Part shown: positions 52,592 to 61,413 of the stretch, one piece after another
Numbering within the stretch: the first letter of the stretch is position 1
Layout of the letters: every line of letters starts with the position of its first letter
Assembly: GCF_018860625.1 (NCBI RefSeq)
Contig: NZ_JAHKQB010000029.1
Location: 262,073 to 326,072, forward strand
Source of the DNA: Paracoccus sp. C2R09
Lineage (GTDB): Bacteria > Pseudomonadota > Alphaproteobacteria > Rhodobacterales > Rhodobacteraceae
Direction of reading: 5' to 3'
DNA length: 64,000 nucleotides
The notes under the pieces: model-generated
Databases searched by the model: none
What the model was told of the DNA's origin: nothing
Seen by the model: only the letters and a program-made list of their open reading frames with translations
Translations under genes and position numbers: made by a program

Positions 52592-54447
52592 GGCGGCGGC
52601 TGCTGGCGGTCTTCGCGGGCCTGCTGGTCATATCGGCAGGGCTGATCGCGGCAGCGCTGTTCATCGTGGCGCGGATGCCGGGTCCGGACGGGATCGCGCA
52701 GGCGGCGGCGGTGCTGGGCTTCGGGTTTGCGGGCGGGCTGATCGGGGCCTGGTATCTGCTGGACGGACATGTCGCCCGCCCGATCCAGTCCATCGCGGGC
52801 GCATTGCGCACGGGGCGCGTCCCGACCGGCGCGCCCTCGTCCTGGCTGACGGACCTGGGCCAGGCCGCGACCGATGCCGCCCGCGCCCGTGCCACGACCG
52901 AACGTGCGCTGTCGGATGCGCTGGACGACCACGCCGCCGAGATCCAGCGCGAAAAAGCCGCGCTGGAGGAGATCCTTGCCGATTTCGGCGCGGGGGCGGT
53001 GATGGTCGACGGGCGGGGGCGGGTCGTCTTCTACAATGCGTCGGCCGCAAGACTGATGCCGGGGCTGGGGCTGGATCAGCCGCTGGACCGGCATCTGCAG
53101 CATGCGGGGCTGACCGCTGCCGAGGGGCGGCTGAAGGCGGGCGGCAGCGCGACCGACATGTCCTGCCTGACGCATGGCGGGCTGCGCCTGTCGGGGCGGA
53201 TACGGCAGATGGATCACGGCCGTCTGCTGATCCTGCGCGATGCGGCCCGCAGGCCCGCCACGCGCGATCAGATGGAGCTGCTGCGCCGCCATGCCTCGAC
53301 CCTTGTTCCGATGCTGGATGCGCTGGACGGGCCGATCCCGCCCGCCCTGGCAGGTGCGATCCGGGCCGAGGGGCAGGGCCTGGCCAAGGCCTTGCGCGCC
53401 CTGGCGGCGCCCGACGACGTGACGCTGAACACCGCGCGCCCGTCGGAACTGCTTGCGGGCATTCCGGCGCCCGATCTGCCCGGCCTGCGGCTTCGGGCCG
53501 ATGCCGATGCGATGAACGCGCTGCTGCTGTCGCTGTGGGGGCGTCTGCCCGAAGCGCAGGCGCAGCTGACGGCCCTCACCGCGGACGAGGCGCAGATCAC
53601 GCTTGAATGGCAAGGCGATCCCGTTCCCATGGACCGGCTCGAGGCATGGCTGGCCGAATGTCCCGATCCCGGCCAGCCCGACCTGACCGGCGCCGAGATC
53701 CTTGCCCGCCATGCGACGGGCATCTGGCCGGAAGGTGACTGCAACGTGGCAAGGCTGGTGATGCCGCTGGCCATCGCCCCCGATATCGGCAGCGATCACG
53801 GCGTGACCTATGATTTTGCGCTGGCGCGACGGGGGGCCGCCTCGGACAGGTTGGGCGACCTGACCTGCGTGGTCTTCGACACCGAGACGACCGGCCTCGG
53901 GACCGAGGATTCCATCGTGCAGATCGCGGGCCTGCGGATCGCGCGGGGCCGCCTGACAGGCGAGCGGTTCGAGACGCTGGTCGATCCGGGGCGACCGATC
54001 CCCCCGGGCTCGACCCGGATCCACGGCATCACGGATGCGATGGTGGCGGGCGCCCCCGATCTGGCGGCCGCCCTGGCCGCGTTCCGGCATTTCTGCGACG
54101 ATGCGGTGCTGGTTGCCCATAACGCGCCGTTCGACATGGGTTTCCTGCGCCGGGCGCAGCCGCTGACCGGGACGCGTTTCGACAACGTGGTCCTCGATAC
54201 GGTCGCGATGTCGGCGATGATCTGGGGCGCTTCCGCCGATCATTCGCTGGACGCGCTGAGCGATAGGCTGGGCATCGTCATCCCGCCCCAGGATCGCCAT
54301 ACCGCCATGGGCGACAGCATCGCGACCGCGCGGGCCTTCCTGCAACTGACGCGCGCCCTGCAGGGCAAGGGCATCACCCGGCTGGATGAGTTGCTGACCG
54401 AGGCGCGCGGCTTGCGCCGTCTTGTCGCCGATGCGAACCGCCCCTGA
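52585..54447 (+). CDS. membrane-anchored degenerate sensor kinase fused to a DEDDh 3'-5' exonuclease
   Basis: A 620-residue protein. Two transmembrane helices (about 5-28 and 36-59) lead to a HAMP-like/coiled-coil stretch, a PAS-like domain (about 130-215; VMVDGRGRVVFYNASAARLM) and a region resembling a decayed histidine kinase core (about 230-405) with no recognisable H box or ATP G boxes. The C terminus is a DnaQ-type exonuclease with all five DEDDh residues: D432, E434, D517, H572, D577 (FDTETTGL, HNAPFD, HTAMGD). It is coupled to the receiver gene. It may degrade RNA or DNA in response to a signal; the substrate is unknown. Confidence 0.85.
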   Translation: MLRRRLLAVFAGLLVISAGLIAAALFIVARMPGPDGIAQAAAVLGFGFAGGLIGAWYLLDGHVARPIQSIAGALRTGRVPTGAPSSWLTDLGQAATDAARARATTERALSDALDDHAAEIQREKAALEEILADFGAGAVMVDGRGRVVFYNASAARLMPGLGLDQPLDRHLQHAGLTAAEGRLKAGGSATDMSCLTHGGLRLSGRIRQMDHGRLLILRDAARRPATRDQMELLRRHASTLVPMLDALDGPIPPALAGAIRAEGQGLAKALRALAAPDDVTLNTARPSELLAGIPAPDLPGLRLRADADAMNALLLSLWGRLPEAQAQLTALTADEAQITLEWQGDPVPMDRLEAWLAECPDPGQPDLTGAEILARHATGIWPEGDCNVARLVMPLAIAPDIGSDHGVTYDFALARRGAASDRLGDLTCVVFDTETTGLGTEDSIVQIAGLRIARGRLTGERFETLVDPGRPIPPGSTRIHGITDAMVAGAPDLAAALAAFRHFCDDAVLVAHNAPFDMGFLRRAQPLTGTRFDNVVLDTVAMSAMIWGASADHSLDALSDRLGIVIPPQDRHTAMGDSIATARAFLQLTRALQGKGITRLDELLTEARGLRRLVADANRP

Positions 54448-54756
54448 TCAGAGGCTGAACTGCGGTTGATCCGGGTCCACGGGGGGCAGCGCCTTCGGGA
54501 CATCCGGTTTGCGCCGCAGGATGATGTCGCCATTGGGCAGGGTTTCGGGCGCGTCGAAGTTGCGCGGATCGTCGATCTGCTGCGCCAGGCCCGACACGAT
54601 GGGCCCCAGCTGCCGCAGACCTTCGGACAGGGCGTCCAGGTCCGCGCCATCGGTCAACCTGTCCAGCATGAAGCCCATGATCCCGTCCGGTTCAGCATTC
54701 GCCGGAACGACCGTTGCAAGCGCCATGACGACCGCAAGCCCGGGCGCCCGCAGCAT
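54448..54756 (-). CDS. small exported protein of unknown function
   Basis: A 102-residue protein with a signal peptide (MLRAPGLAVVMALATVVPANA) and an acidic helical mature region ending in the conserved-looking FDAPETLPNGDIILRRKPD segment. Rhodobacterales relatives are sometimes named AAA+ family ATPase, but no Walker motif is present here and that name should not be used. Start TGATG overlaps the DnaJ-like gene upstream. The stop abuts the convergent exonuclease gene. Confidence 0.75.
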   Translation of the reverse strand: MLRAPGLAVVMALATVVPANAEPDGIMGFMLDRLTDGADLDALSEGLRQLGPIVSGLAQQIDDPRNFDAPETLPNGDIILRRKPDVPKALPPVDPDQPQFSL

Positions 54757-55499
54757 CACGCCGCGCCTTGGGCCGGCGAATCGCGATGCATGTTGCGGAA
54801 CTGCTCCCATGCCTCGTTCAGGCGGCGGGTGCGGGCCTCGGCCAGGCGGATGGCTTCGGGGGGCAGGCCGCGCCCGATCGCGCGGTCGGGATGGCTCTCG
54901 CGCAGCAATTCGCGCCAGCGTTTGCGGGCTTCGGGCAGGGGGGTGTCGGGCTTGATGCCCAGCATCTGGCAGGGCGGGCAGGCGGCACCCGGATCATGCC
55001 TGTGCCGGATCGTCGCGATCTGGATGGGCGTGATGCCGAAGATCGCGCCCACTTCGTCGAGAAAGGCGATCTCGGCCTCGTGCAGGTCGCCATCGGCCAC
55101 GGCGATCACGAACAGCCCTTCAAGAACGTCGAACAGGACCGGATCGCCCGGCTTGAACATCGCGGCGATCCGCCGCGCCCATGCGTCATAGCCCGCGACA
55201 TCGCGACGGGCGAGGTCGAAGACGCGGGCGGCGTTCTTCTCCTCGGCGCGCGGGATGATGAAGACACGGCGGAAGGCCGCGACCTCGGACCGCTCGACCG
55301 TGCCGTCCACCTTGGCCAGCTTCGCGCCAAGCGCGATCACCGCGATGGTGAATGCCACGGAGCGTTCGGGCGGGGTGGCCGGACGGCGCGATTGCAGGAA
55401 TACCGCCATGCGATCGCCGATGCGCTGCCAGAAGCTGCGGGGCTTCGGCAGTTCAGGGCAGGGGCCGTGGCAGATATCTGGCGTGTTGCAGCAATCCAT
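54756..55499 (-). CDS. DjlA-like protein with TerB and J domains
   Basis: A 247-residue protein: an N-terminal cysteine-bearing segment (CCNTPDICHGPCPE), a helical TerB-like domain (about 45-160; KLAKVDGTVERSEV, VADGDLHEAEIAFL) and a C-terminal J domain (about 182-245) with the essential HPD (ESHPDRAIG). It should act as a DnaK co-chaperone. There is no clear transmembrane helix, unlike E. coli DjlA. Confidence 0.87.
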   Translation of the reverse strand: MDCCNTPDICHGPCPELPKPRSFWQRIGDRMAVFLQSRRPATPPERSVAFTIAVIALGAKLAKVDGTVERSEVAAFRRVFIIPRAEEKNAARVFDLARRDVAGYDAWARRIAAMFKPGDPVLFDVLEGLFVIAVADGDLHEAEIAFLDEVGAIFGITPIQIATIRHRHDPGAACPPCQMLGIKPDTPLPEARKRWRELLRESHPDRAIGRGLPPEAIRLAEARTRRLNEAWEQFRNMHRDSPAQGAA

Positions 55500-55559
55500 C
55501 CCCCAATTCTAGCGTCAAAGCATGCGCTGCGATAGGGGCGCATTGTCACGCATTGGCGA

Positions 55560-56069
55560 TCACGACCGCAGGTCGCGCCCCATCAGAACAAGGTCGTGAT
55601 AAGTTTCGAACTTCCACCCCGCAGCCGGGATCCTGCCCCATTCGGCATAGCCCATGGCCCGGTGGAACGCGATCGAGCCTTGGTTCGTGGCGGTGATGGC
55701 GCCGATCATCAGGCGATGACCGCGGCCCGTGGCATGTTCCTCGACCGCCCGCAGCAACAGCCGTCCGATGCCCCGGCCACGCGCCGCGGGCGCAAGGTTG
55801 ATGCTGTGCTCCATGCTGCGGGCATAGCCCAGACCGCCGCGGAACTGGTCATAGGTCGCAAAGCCCAGCACCCGATCGTCCGATACCGCCAGAAGAAAGG
55901 CGCGTCCCGATGCCAGCCGGTCGCGAATGATGCCCGCAATTTCCGGCTCTGACCGTTCCGTGGGCCAGAAGGTGATGGCGGTATCGCGGATGATCGGGTT
56001 CCAGATCGCCGCGACCGATGCGGCATCCTCGGGCTGGGCCGGGCGCAGGCGGATCTCCTCAGCCGGCAT
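55560..56069 (-). CDS. GNAT-family N-acetyltransferase, phosphinothricin/methionine-sulfone type
   Basis: A 169-residue GNAT enzyme. The acetyl-CoA loop is [10 protein letters not shown], with the PAT-type N terminus [29 protein letters not shown] and C-terminal [26 protein letters not shown]. Relatives acetylate phosphinothricin, methionine sulfone or methionine sulfoximine. The ATG at 56069 overlaps the end of trpA by 11 bases, so it is cotranscribed with trpA. Confidence 0.87.
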   Translation of the reverse strand: MPAEEIRLRPAQPEDAASVAAIWNPIIRDTAITFWPTERSEPEIAGIIRDRLASGRAFLLAVSDDRVLGFATYDQFRGGLGYARSMEHSINLAPAARGRGIGRLLLRAVEEHATGRGHRLMIGAITATNQGSIAFHRAMGYAEWGRIPAAGWKFETYHDLVLMGRDLRS

Positions 56070-56859
56070 GCGCGCCTTCTGCCAGCGACCGGATGAATTC
56101 CAGCACCTCGGGGACGGGGCGGCCTTCGCCGATCTTCTTGACGATGGCGCTGCCCACCACGCAGCCATCCGCGACCGAGGCGATGTTCTTCGCCGCATCG
56201 GGCGTCGAGATGCCAAAGCCCACCACGACGGGCAGTCCGGCGGATGCGCGGATGCGCGCGACCTCGGGGGCGACCTCGGCCGCATTGGCCGCGGGGCCGC
56301 CGGTGATGCCCGTGACGCTGACGTAATAGACGAAGCCCGAGGTGTTCTTGACGACTGCCGGCAGGCGACGGTCGTCGGTCGTGGGGGTCGCAAGGCGGAT
56401 GAAGTTCAGCCCGGCCTGCGTCGCGGGCAGGCACAGCTCGTCATCCTCCTCGGGGGGAAGGTCCACGATGATCAGCCCGTCGATGCCCGCATCCCCGGCC
56501 TCGGCCACGAAGCGCTCGACGCTGCCCTTGCGCGCATAGATCGGGTTGTAATACCCCATCAGCACGATCGGCGTCGTGTCGTCGGTCGCCCGGAAATCGC
56601 GGACCATCTGCAAGGTTCGATCGACCGAGCCGCCATTGGCCAGCGCGCGCTGGCCCGCGGCCTGGATCGTCGCGCCGTCGGCCATCGGGTCGGTGAAGGG
56701 CATGCCCAGCTCGATGATGTCGACGCCGGCCTCGGGCATGCCGCGCATGATCTCCAGCGCGGTGGCATCATCGGGGTCCGAAGCCATCATGTAGGCCACG
56801 AAGGCCTTCTTGCCATCGGCCTTCAGCGCCTCGAAAGTCCGTTCGATTCTGGTCATCAC
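56059..56859 (-). CDS. trpA: tryptophan synthase alpha chain
   Basis: A 266-residue TIM-barrel. The catalytic residues are in [16 protein letters not shown] (glutamate and aspartate), with IVDLPPEE, the loop PTTDDRR and [10 protein letters not shown] for phosphate binding. It cleaves indole-3-glycerol phosphate to indole, passed to TrpB. trpB is not adjacent, and trpF is 36 kb away on the other strand, so the pathway genes are dispersed. Confidence 0.95.
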   Translation of the reverse strand: MMTRIERTFEALKADGKKAFVAYMMASDPDDATALEIMRGMPEAGVDIIELGMPFTDPMADGATIQAAGQRALANGGSVDRTLQMVRDFRATDDTTPIVLMGYYNPIYARKGSVERFVAEAGDAGIDGLIIVDLPPEEDDELCLPATQAGLNFIRLATPTTDDRRLPAVVKNTSGFVYYVSVTGITGGPAANAAEVAPEVARIRASAGLPVVVGFGISTPDAAKNIASVADGCVVGSAIVKKIGEGRPVPEVLEFIRSLAEGAHAG

Positions 56860-57001
56860 TGCCCCCGCATTCTGTTGGTCACAGCACTAGCCCCGTTGCG
56901 CCCCGCGCGCAATGCGAAGGCGGCGCGCAGGCTGGACTTGCGGACGCTGTGCGCGTAACAGCGGCGCCAAACCAGTTCCGCCAAACACGAAGGGGGCCGC
57001 A

Positions 57002-58099
57002 ATGGGCTTTCGCATGGGGATCGTCGGGCTGCCGAATGTCGGCAAGTCCACCCTTTTCAACGCGCTGACCAGAACCGCCGCGGCGCAGGCGGCGAATTTT
57101 CCCTTCTGCACGATCGAGCCGAACGTGGGCGAGGTCGCGGTGCCGGATCGGCGCCTCGACACGCTGGCGGGCATCGCCGGCAGCAAGCAGATCATCCCGA
57201 CGCGGATCACCTTCGTCGATATCGCGGGCCTCGTGAAGGGTGCCAGCAAGGGCGAGGGCCTGGGCAACCAGTTCCTGGCCAATATCCGCGAGGTCGATGC
57301 CATCGCGCATGTGCTTCGCTGCTTTGCCGATGACGATGTCACCCATGTCGAGGGCCGCGTCGATGCGCTGGCCGATGCCGAGGTGATCGAGACCGAGCTG
57401 ATGATCGCCGACATGGAATCGATCGAGCGTCGGCTGGCCAACCTGCAGCGCAAGCTGAAGGGCGGCGACAAGGAGGCCGCCGAACAGCAGGATCTGCTGA
57501 AGCGCGCCCTTGTCGCGCTGGAGGATGGCCGCCCCGCCCGCACCGTCGAGGTGTCCGAGGATGAGCGCAAGTCCTGGGACATGCTGCAGCTGCTGACCGC
57601 GAAGCCGGTTCTCTATGTCTGCAACGTGGACGAGGGCGAAGCCGCCAAGGGCAATGCCATGTCCGACAAGGTGGCCGAGATGGCCGCCGCACAGGGCGCG
57701 GGCCATGTCGTGATCTCGGCCAAGATCGAGGAGGAGATCAGCCAGCTCGACAACGAGGAATCCGAGATGTTCCTGACCGAGATGGGCCTGACCGAGGCCG
57801 GTCTGGATCGACTGATCCGGGCGGGCTACGACCTGCTTGGGCTGCAGACCTATTTCACGGTCGGTCCGAAAGAGGCCCGCGCCTGGACGATCCGCAAGGG
57901 AACGCTGGCCCCGCAGGCGGCAGGCGTGATCCATGGCGACTTCGAGAAGGGCTTCATACGCGCAGAAACCGTCGCATATGACGATTACGTTGCGGGCAAT
58001 GGCGAAAGCGGCGCACGCGAGGCCGGCAAGCTGCGCGTCGAGGGCAAGACCTACGAGGTGAAGGACGGCGACGTCCTGCATTTCCTGTTCAACACCTGA
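57002..58099 (+). CDS. ychF: redox-regulated ATPase YchF
   Basis: A 365-residue OBG-family P-loop protein. G1 is GLPNVGKST, followed by PFCTIEPNVG and DIAGLVKGASKGEGLGN (G3). The ATP-specific NVDEGE stands at the usual NKxD position, a coiled coil spans about 130-190, and a TGS domain closes the protein (TYFTVGPKEARAWTIRKG). YchF binds ribosomes and hydrolyses ATP in stress and translation control. The start at 57002 gives the standard MGFRMGIVG terminus. Confidence 0.96.
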   Translation: MGFRMGIVGLPNVGKSTLFNALTRTAAAQAANFPFCTIEPNVGEVAVPDRRLDTLAGIAGSKQIIPTRITFVDIAGLVKGASKGEGLGNQFLANIREVDAIAHVLRCFADDDVTHVEGRVDALADAEVIETELMIADMESIERRLANLQRKLKGGDKEAAEQQDLLKRALVALEDGRPARTVEVSEDERKSWDMLQLLTAKPVLYVCNVDEGEAAKGNAMSDKVAEMAAAQGAGHVVISAKIEEEISQLDNEESEMFLTEMGLTEAGLDRLIRAGYDLLGLQTYFTVGPKEARAWTIRKGTLAPQAAGVIHGDFEKGFIRAETVAYDDYVAGNGESGAREAGKLRVEGKTYEVKDGDVLHFLFNT

Positions 58100-58130
58100 T
58101 CATTCCACGGTCCCGACAGGGTCCGGAACG

Positions 58131-58165
58131 AAAAGGGGCCGCAGCTTGCGCTGCGGCCCTTTCTT
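58131..58165. terminator. bidirectional terminator between ychF and dacC
   Basis: GGGCCGCAG (58136-58144) pairs with CTGCGGCCC (58151-58159), flanked by AAAA upstream and a T-rich run downstream, so it works in both directions for these convergent genes. Confidence 0.85.
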
Positions 58166-58184
58166 GTTCGGGATGCTGCCGAGA

Positions 58185-59840
58185 TCAGTTGGCGATGACG
58201 GTGCAATCCTGGGAGCGCGTCGCCAGGCGGCCGCAGGCCAGTTCGGCATCCGACTTCGACAGGCGCGTGAAGCGGGGCTCCCATCCGCGGGCGGTGTCGG
58301 CCACGTGACGCTCGGCTCCGCCGAACAGCTTGCCGTCCTGGAGCGCCAGCTGCATCAGCAGATCGCGAGCCTCGGCGCGCGTGCGATAAAGCCCGAGCGA
58401 GATGCCGAAGCCACGTCCGCTGTCGGCGCGGCGGGTGACGATCTCCAGTGCTGCGGGGTCGCTCAGGTCGCCTTCGCCCATAGCGGCCAGGATAACCGTT
58501 TCCGACCGGCGACGCGGGGCCGAGGACCGCTCGAGCGTCAGGCTGCCCGGCGTGACGGATGCTGCGGGCGCGGTCGTGTCGGGCGAGGGTTCGGGCCGGG
58601 CCGAGGCCTCGATCACGGGCGAAGCGAGGCTGGCCGACCCGTTATCGGATGCAACGGCCTGCGCGATCGCCGTCTCGACCGCGTCGCTGCGGCTGCCGGG
58701 TCGCGAAACGGGCCGTGCGCTGGCTGCCAGCGACAGGGTGCTGGATGCCGCGATGGTCGCGCCTTCGGTTGCACGCGCAAGCGCCTCGTCAAGGCTGACC
58801 GTGGGCTTTGCCGCGGCGGCGACCAGGCTTGCCGATGCGGCGGGCCGCGCGACCGGAGCGGGCGAGGAATCCAGCACGATGCGCTGCGGTTCGGGGCGCG
58901 TGGCTTCGGGCTTGGGTTCGACCTGCGCGCGCCGCGTCGTGGCCTGGACCAGCATGCGCGGCTTGGCCGGGCGCGTTTCGCGAACGCGGTCCGGGACACG
59001 GGCAAAGCTGTTGTCCAGCAGTTCGGCCATGGTCTGGTTGCGCTGCGCCGTCGAGGTGCCGCCGAAGACCGTGGCGATCAGCCGCTTGTTCCCGCGCTGT
59101 GCCGATGCGGTCAGGTTGAAGCCCGCCGCGCGGGTATAGCCCGTCTTGATGCCATCCGCGCCCGCGTAATCGTCAAGGAAGCGGCGGTTGGTCGAGGAAA
59201 CCTGCGTCACGCCCGCATCCGCCGAACGGCGCGAGAAGAGGTTGTAGTATTGCGGGAAGTCGTAGAACAGGTGGCGGCCCAGGATGCTCATGTCATGGGC
59301 GGTCGAGAAATGCCCCTCGGTCGTCAGGCCATGCGCGTTGCGGAACTGGGTGTTGTTCATCCCCAGTGCCCGCGCCATCTGGGTCATCTGCGCCGCGAAT
59401 GCCTGTTCGGATCCCGCGATGCCTTCGCCGATCGTGGTGGCCGCGTCGTTCGCCGACTTGATCGCCGCCGCACGCAGAAGATAGCGCAGCTCGATCTGCT
59501 GGCCCGCGCGCAGGCCCAGCTTCGAGGGCGGTTCGGCGGCCGCGTTCGACGACACGGTAAAGCGCGAATCAAGCCGCACCTGACCGCTTTCGATGGCGCT
59601 GAACGCCAAGTAGAGGGTCATCATCTTGGTCAGGGATGCGGGGTGAAGCCGCGTGTCCGAGTTCTGACGGTAGATGGGCTGGCCTGTGCGCGCGTCCATC
59701 ACATAGGCGGCGAAGGGGGCGGCCTGAACGGTCCGCGCCTGGGCGCCGATCAGCATGGCGGCAACCAGTGCAAACCAGCATAGCCGGTACAAGGATTTGA
59801 ATCGGGTCACTGTCGCTGTCTTTCTGCCTCGTGCGGACAT
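58185..59840 (-). CDS. dacC: D-alanyl-D-alanine carboxypeptidase with SPOR domain
   Basis: A 551-residue S11 family penicillin-binding protein. A signal/anchor segment (about 18-40) leads to the catalytic domain with SxxK (ASLTK), SxN (SAN) and KTG (IKTGYT). A long Ala/Pro/Ser-rich linker (about 285-465) follows, then a C-terminal SPOR-like domain (about 475-545; GFGISLGLYRTRAEARDLLMQL). It trims peptidoglycan pentapeptides, and SPOR binding to denuded glycans would target it to the septum. It lacks the C-terminal amphipathic anchor of PBP5. Gene symbol by analogy only. Confidence 0.9.
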   Translation of the reverse strand: MSARGRKTATVTRFKSLYRLCWFALVAAMLIGAQARTVQAAPFAAYVMDARTGQPIYRQNSDTRLHPASLTKMMTLYLAFSAIESGQVRLDSRFTVSSNAAAEPPSKLGLRAGQQIELRYLLRAAAIKSANDAATTIGEGIAGSEQAFAAQMTQMARALGMNNTQFRNAHGLTTEGHFSTAHDMSILGRHLFYDFPQYYNLFSRRSADAGVTQVSSTNRRFLDDYAGADGIKTGYTRAAGFNLTASAQRGNKRLIATVFGGTSTAQRNQTMAELLDNSFARVPDRVRETRPAKPRMLVQATTRRAQVEPKPEATRPEPQRIVLDSSPAPVARPAASASLVAAAAKPTVSLDEALARATEGATIAASSTLSLAASARPVSRPGSRSDAVETAIAQAVASDNGSASLASPVIEASARPEPSPDTTAPAASVTPGSLTLERSSAPRRRSETVILAAMGEGDLSDPAALEIVTRRADSGRGFGISLGLYRTRAEARDLLMQLALQDGKLFGGAERHVADTARGWEPRFTRLSKSDAELACGRLATRSQDCTVIAN

Positions 59841-59967
59841 GTCGTTGATCGCATGCCCGTCCTTAATGTATTCATAATATCACGACCGAATTATCCATGA
59901 AACAGCGGATTTTCCCAATTTTGCATCATCGCCCGACACGCCGCTTCAGGCCCGCAGCCGCGGGGGG

Positions 59968-59996
59968 CTTTCATCTGGCGCAAACTTACCTATATT
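59968..59996 (+). promoter_or_regulatory. candidate clpS promoter
   Basis: CTTTCA at 59968-59973 and TATATT at 59991-59996 are 17 bases apart. A start of transcription near 60003 would exclude the GTG at 60000 as the clpS start codon. The AT-rich stretch 59865-59925 upstream presumably holds the divergent dacC promoter. Confidence 0.4.
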
Positions 59997-60059
59997 CGGG
60001 TGTCTGACGGCAATTGCCGCAATCCGATTCAGCAGCATTCCAGGAACGATCAGGCACCG

Positions 60060-60389
60060 ATGACGCATTGGATGAGCGATCCCGACCAGCCCGATGATCA
60101 GTCCGACCTCGCGGTCAAGCCCCGGACGCGGCCGCAGCGACCGCCGATGTACAAGGTGCTGCTTCTGAACGACGATTTCACGCCGATGGAATTCGTGGTC
60201 CATGTTCTCGAACGGCTTTTCCACATGAGCCACGCCCAGGCGATCGAGATCATGCTGACCGTCCATCGCAGGGGCGTCGCGGTGGTCGGCGTCTTCTCGC
60301 ACGAGGTGGCCGAAACGAAGGTCGCCCAGGTGATGGAACTGGCCCGGCGCCAGCAGCATCCCCTGCAATGCACCATGGAAAAAGAGTAA
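60060..60389 (+). CDS. clpS: ATP-dependent Clp protease adaptor ClpS
   Basis: A 109-residue N-recognin that carries N-end-rule substrates to ClpA. Core motifs are [41 protein letters not shown] and [12 protein letters not shown], forming the pocket for bulky N-terminal residues. The start is uncertain: ATG at 60060 is taken, ATG at 60072 is close, and GTG at 60000 is unlikely given the promoter. clpA is not adjacent; an RsmC-like gene follows in 4 bases. Confidence 0.93.
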   Translation: MTHWMSDPDQPDDQSDLAVKPRTRPQRPPMYKVLLLNDDFTPMEFVVHVLERLFHMSHAQAIEIMLTVHRRGVAVVGVFSHEVAETKVAQVMELARRQQHPLQCTMEKE

Positions 60390-60393
60390 TCAC

Positions 60394-61413
60394 GTGACCC
60401 AATCACGACTGGAACTTGCCTTCCCCCAGGGCACGCCCGAGGGGAAGTTGCTGTTTGTGGGCGCAGCCGCGGGTGACAACCTGCATCCGCTGTCCCCCGA
60501 GACCCTGACCGTCCTGCAGCGCCAATATGCCGACCATGCCGGGCTGAAGGCCCGCGGGATCGAGGCGGTGACCGCGCTTTCAGGCGACGCCCGCTTCGAT
60601 CTGGCGATCGTGCGGCTTGCGCGCGCCAAGGCCGCGGCCCGTGCCGATATCGCCTTGGCTGCCGGCCATCTGCCCGCGGGCGCTTCGCTTTGGATCGACG
60701 GGCAGAAGACCGACGGCGTTGATTCGATCCTGAAGGAACTGCGCAAGCTGGCCCATGTCGACGAGGTGACCAGCAAGGCCCATGGCAAGATCTTCCGGGT
60801 CGGAATTCCGCAGGGCGACTGGATTCCCGCCGAATGGCACGCCCGCGAACACGAGGCGGCCCCCGGATTCGTGACGCTTCCCGGCGTCTTCTCGGCCGAT
60901 GGCATCGACCCGGGCTCGGCCCTGCTGGCGCAGCACCTGCCCGAGAAGCTGCCGACCCGCGTGGTCGATCTGGGCGCAGGCTGGGGCTGGCTGTCGGCGC
61001 AGGCACTGTCGCGTGCAGGCGTCAGCGAACTGCACCTGGTCGAGGCCGATCACGCCGCCATCGAGAGCGCGCGGCGCAACATCACCGACCCCCGTGCCAC
61101 GTTCCACTGGGCCGATGCGCGCGATTTCCGCCTGCCCGATCCGGTGAACGGGGTGATCATGAACCCGCCCTTCCATCAGGGGCGCCAGGCCGATCCGAAG
61201 CTGGGCGCGGCCTTCATCGCGACGGCTGCGCGGATCCTGACCGGGGCCGGACGCCTGTGGATGGTTGCCAACCGCCATCTGCCCTACGAGGCCGTGCTGG
61301 CCGAATATTTCGGTCAGGTCCACGAGATCGGCGGCGACAACCGCTTCAAGGTGATCGAGGCCACCGCCGCCAATCGCGGCTCTGCCGCCACTCGGAAGGG
61401 CGGACGGCGATGA
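60394..61413 (+). CDS. RsmC-like rRNA guanine-N2 methyltransferase
   Basis: A 339-residue class I methyltransferase with the double-domain layout of RsmC/RlmG: an inactive N-terminal half (about 1-150) and a catalytic C-terminal half with the SAM loop VVDLGAGWGWLSAQAL and the base-flipping NPPF motif (IMNPPFHQGR). It probably methylates 16S rRNA guanine 1207 or an equivalent. The GTG at 60394 is the start. It overlaps the SDR gene by 4 bases. Confidence 0.87.
   Translation: MTQSRLELAFPQGTPEGKLLFVGAAAGDNLHPLSPETLTVLQRQYADHAGLKARGIEAVTALSGDARFDLAIVRLARAKAAARADIALAAGHLPAGASLWIDGQKTDGVDSILKELRKLAHVDEVTSKAHGKIFRVGIPQGDWIPAEWHAREHEAAPGFVTLPGVFSADGIDPGSALLAQHLPEKLPTRVVDLGAGWGWLSAQALSRAGVSELHLVEADHAAIESARRNITDPRATFHWADARDFRLPDPVNGVIMNPPFHQGRQADPKLGAAFIATAARILTGAGRLWMVANRHLPYEAVLAEYFGQVHEIGGDNRFKVIEATAANRGSAATRKGGRR

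Noticed and set aside
54448..54756. Naming this gene an AAA+ ATPase as is sometimes done for relatives
   Set aside because: The product is 102 residues with a signal peptide and no Walker A or B motif.
60000..60059. GTG at 60000 as the clpS start
   Set aside because: It lies at or before the expected transcription start and the added residues do not match ClpS.
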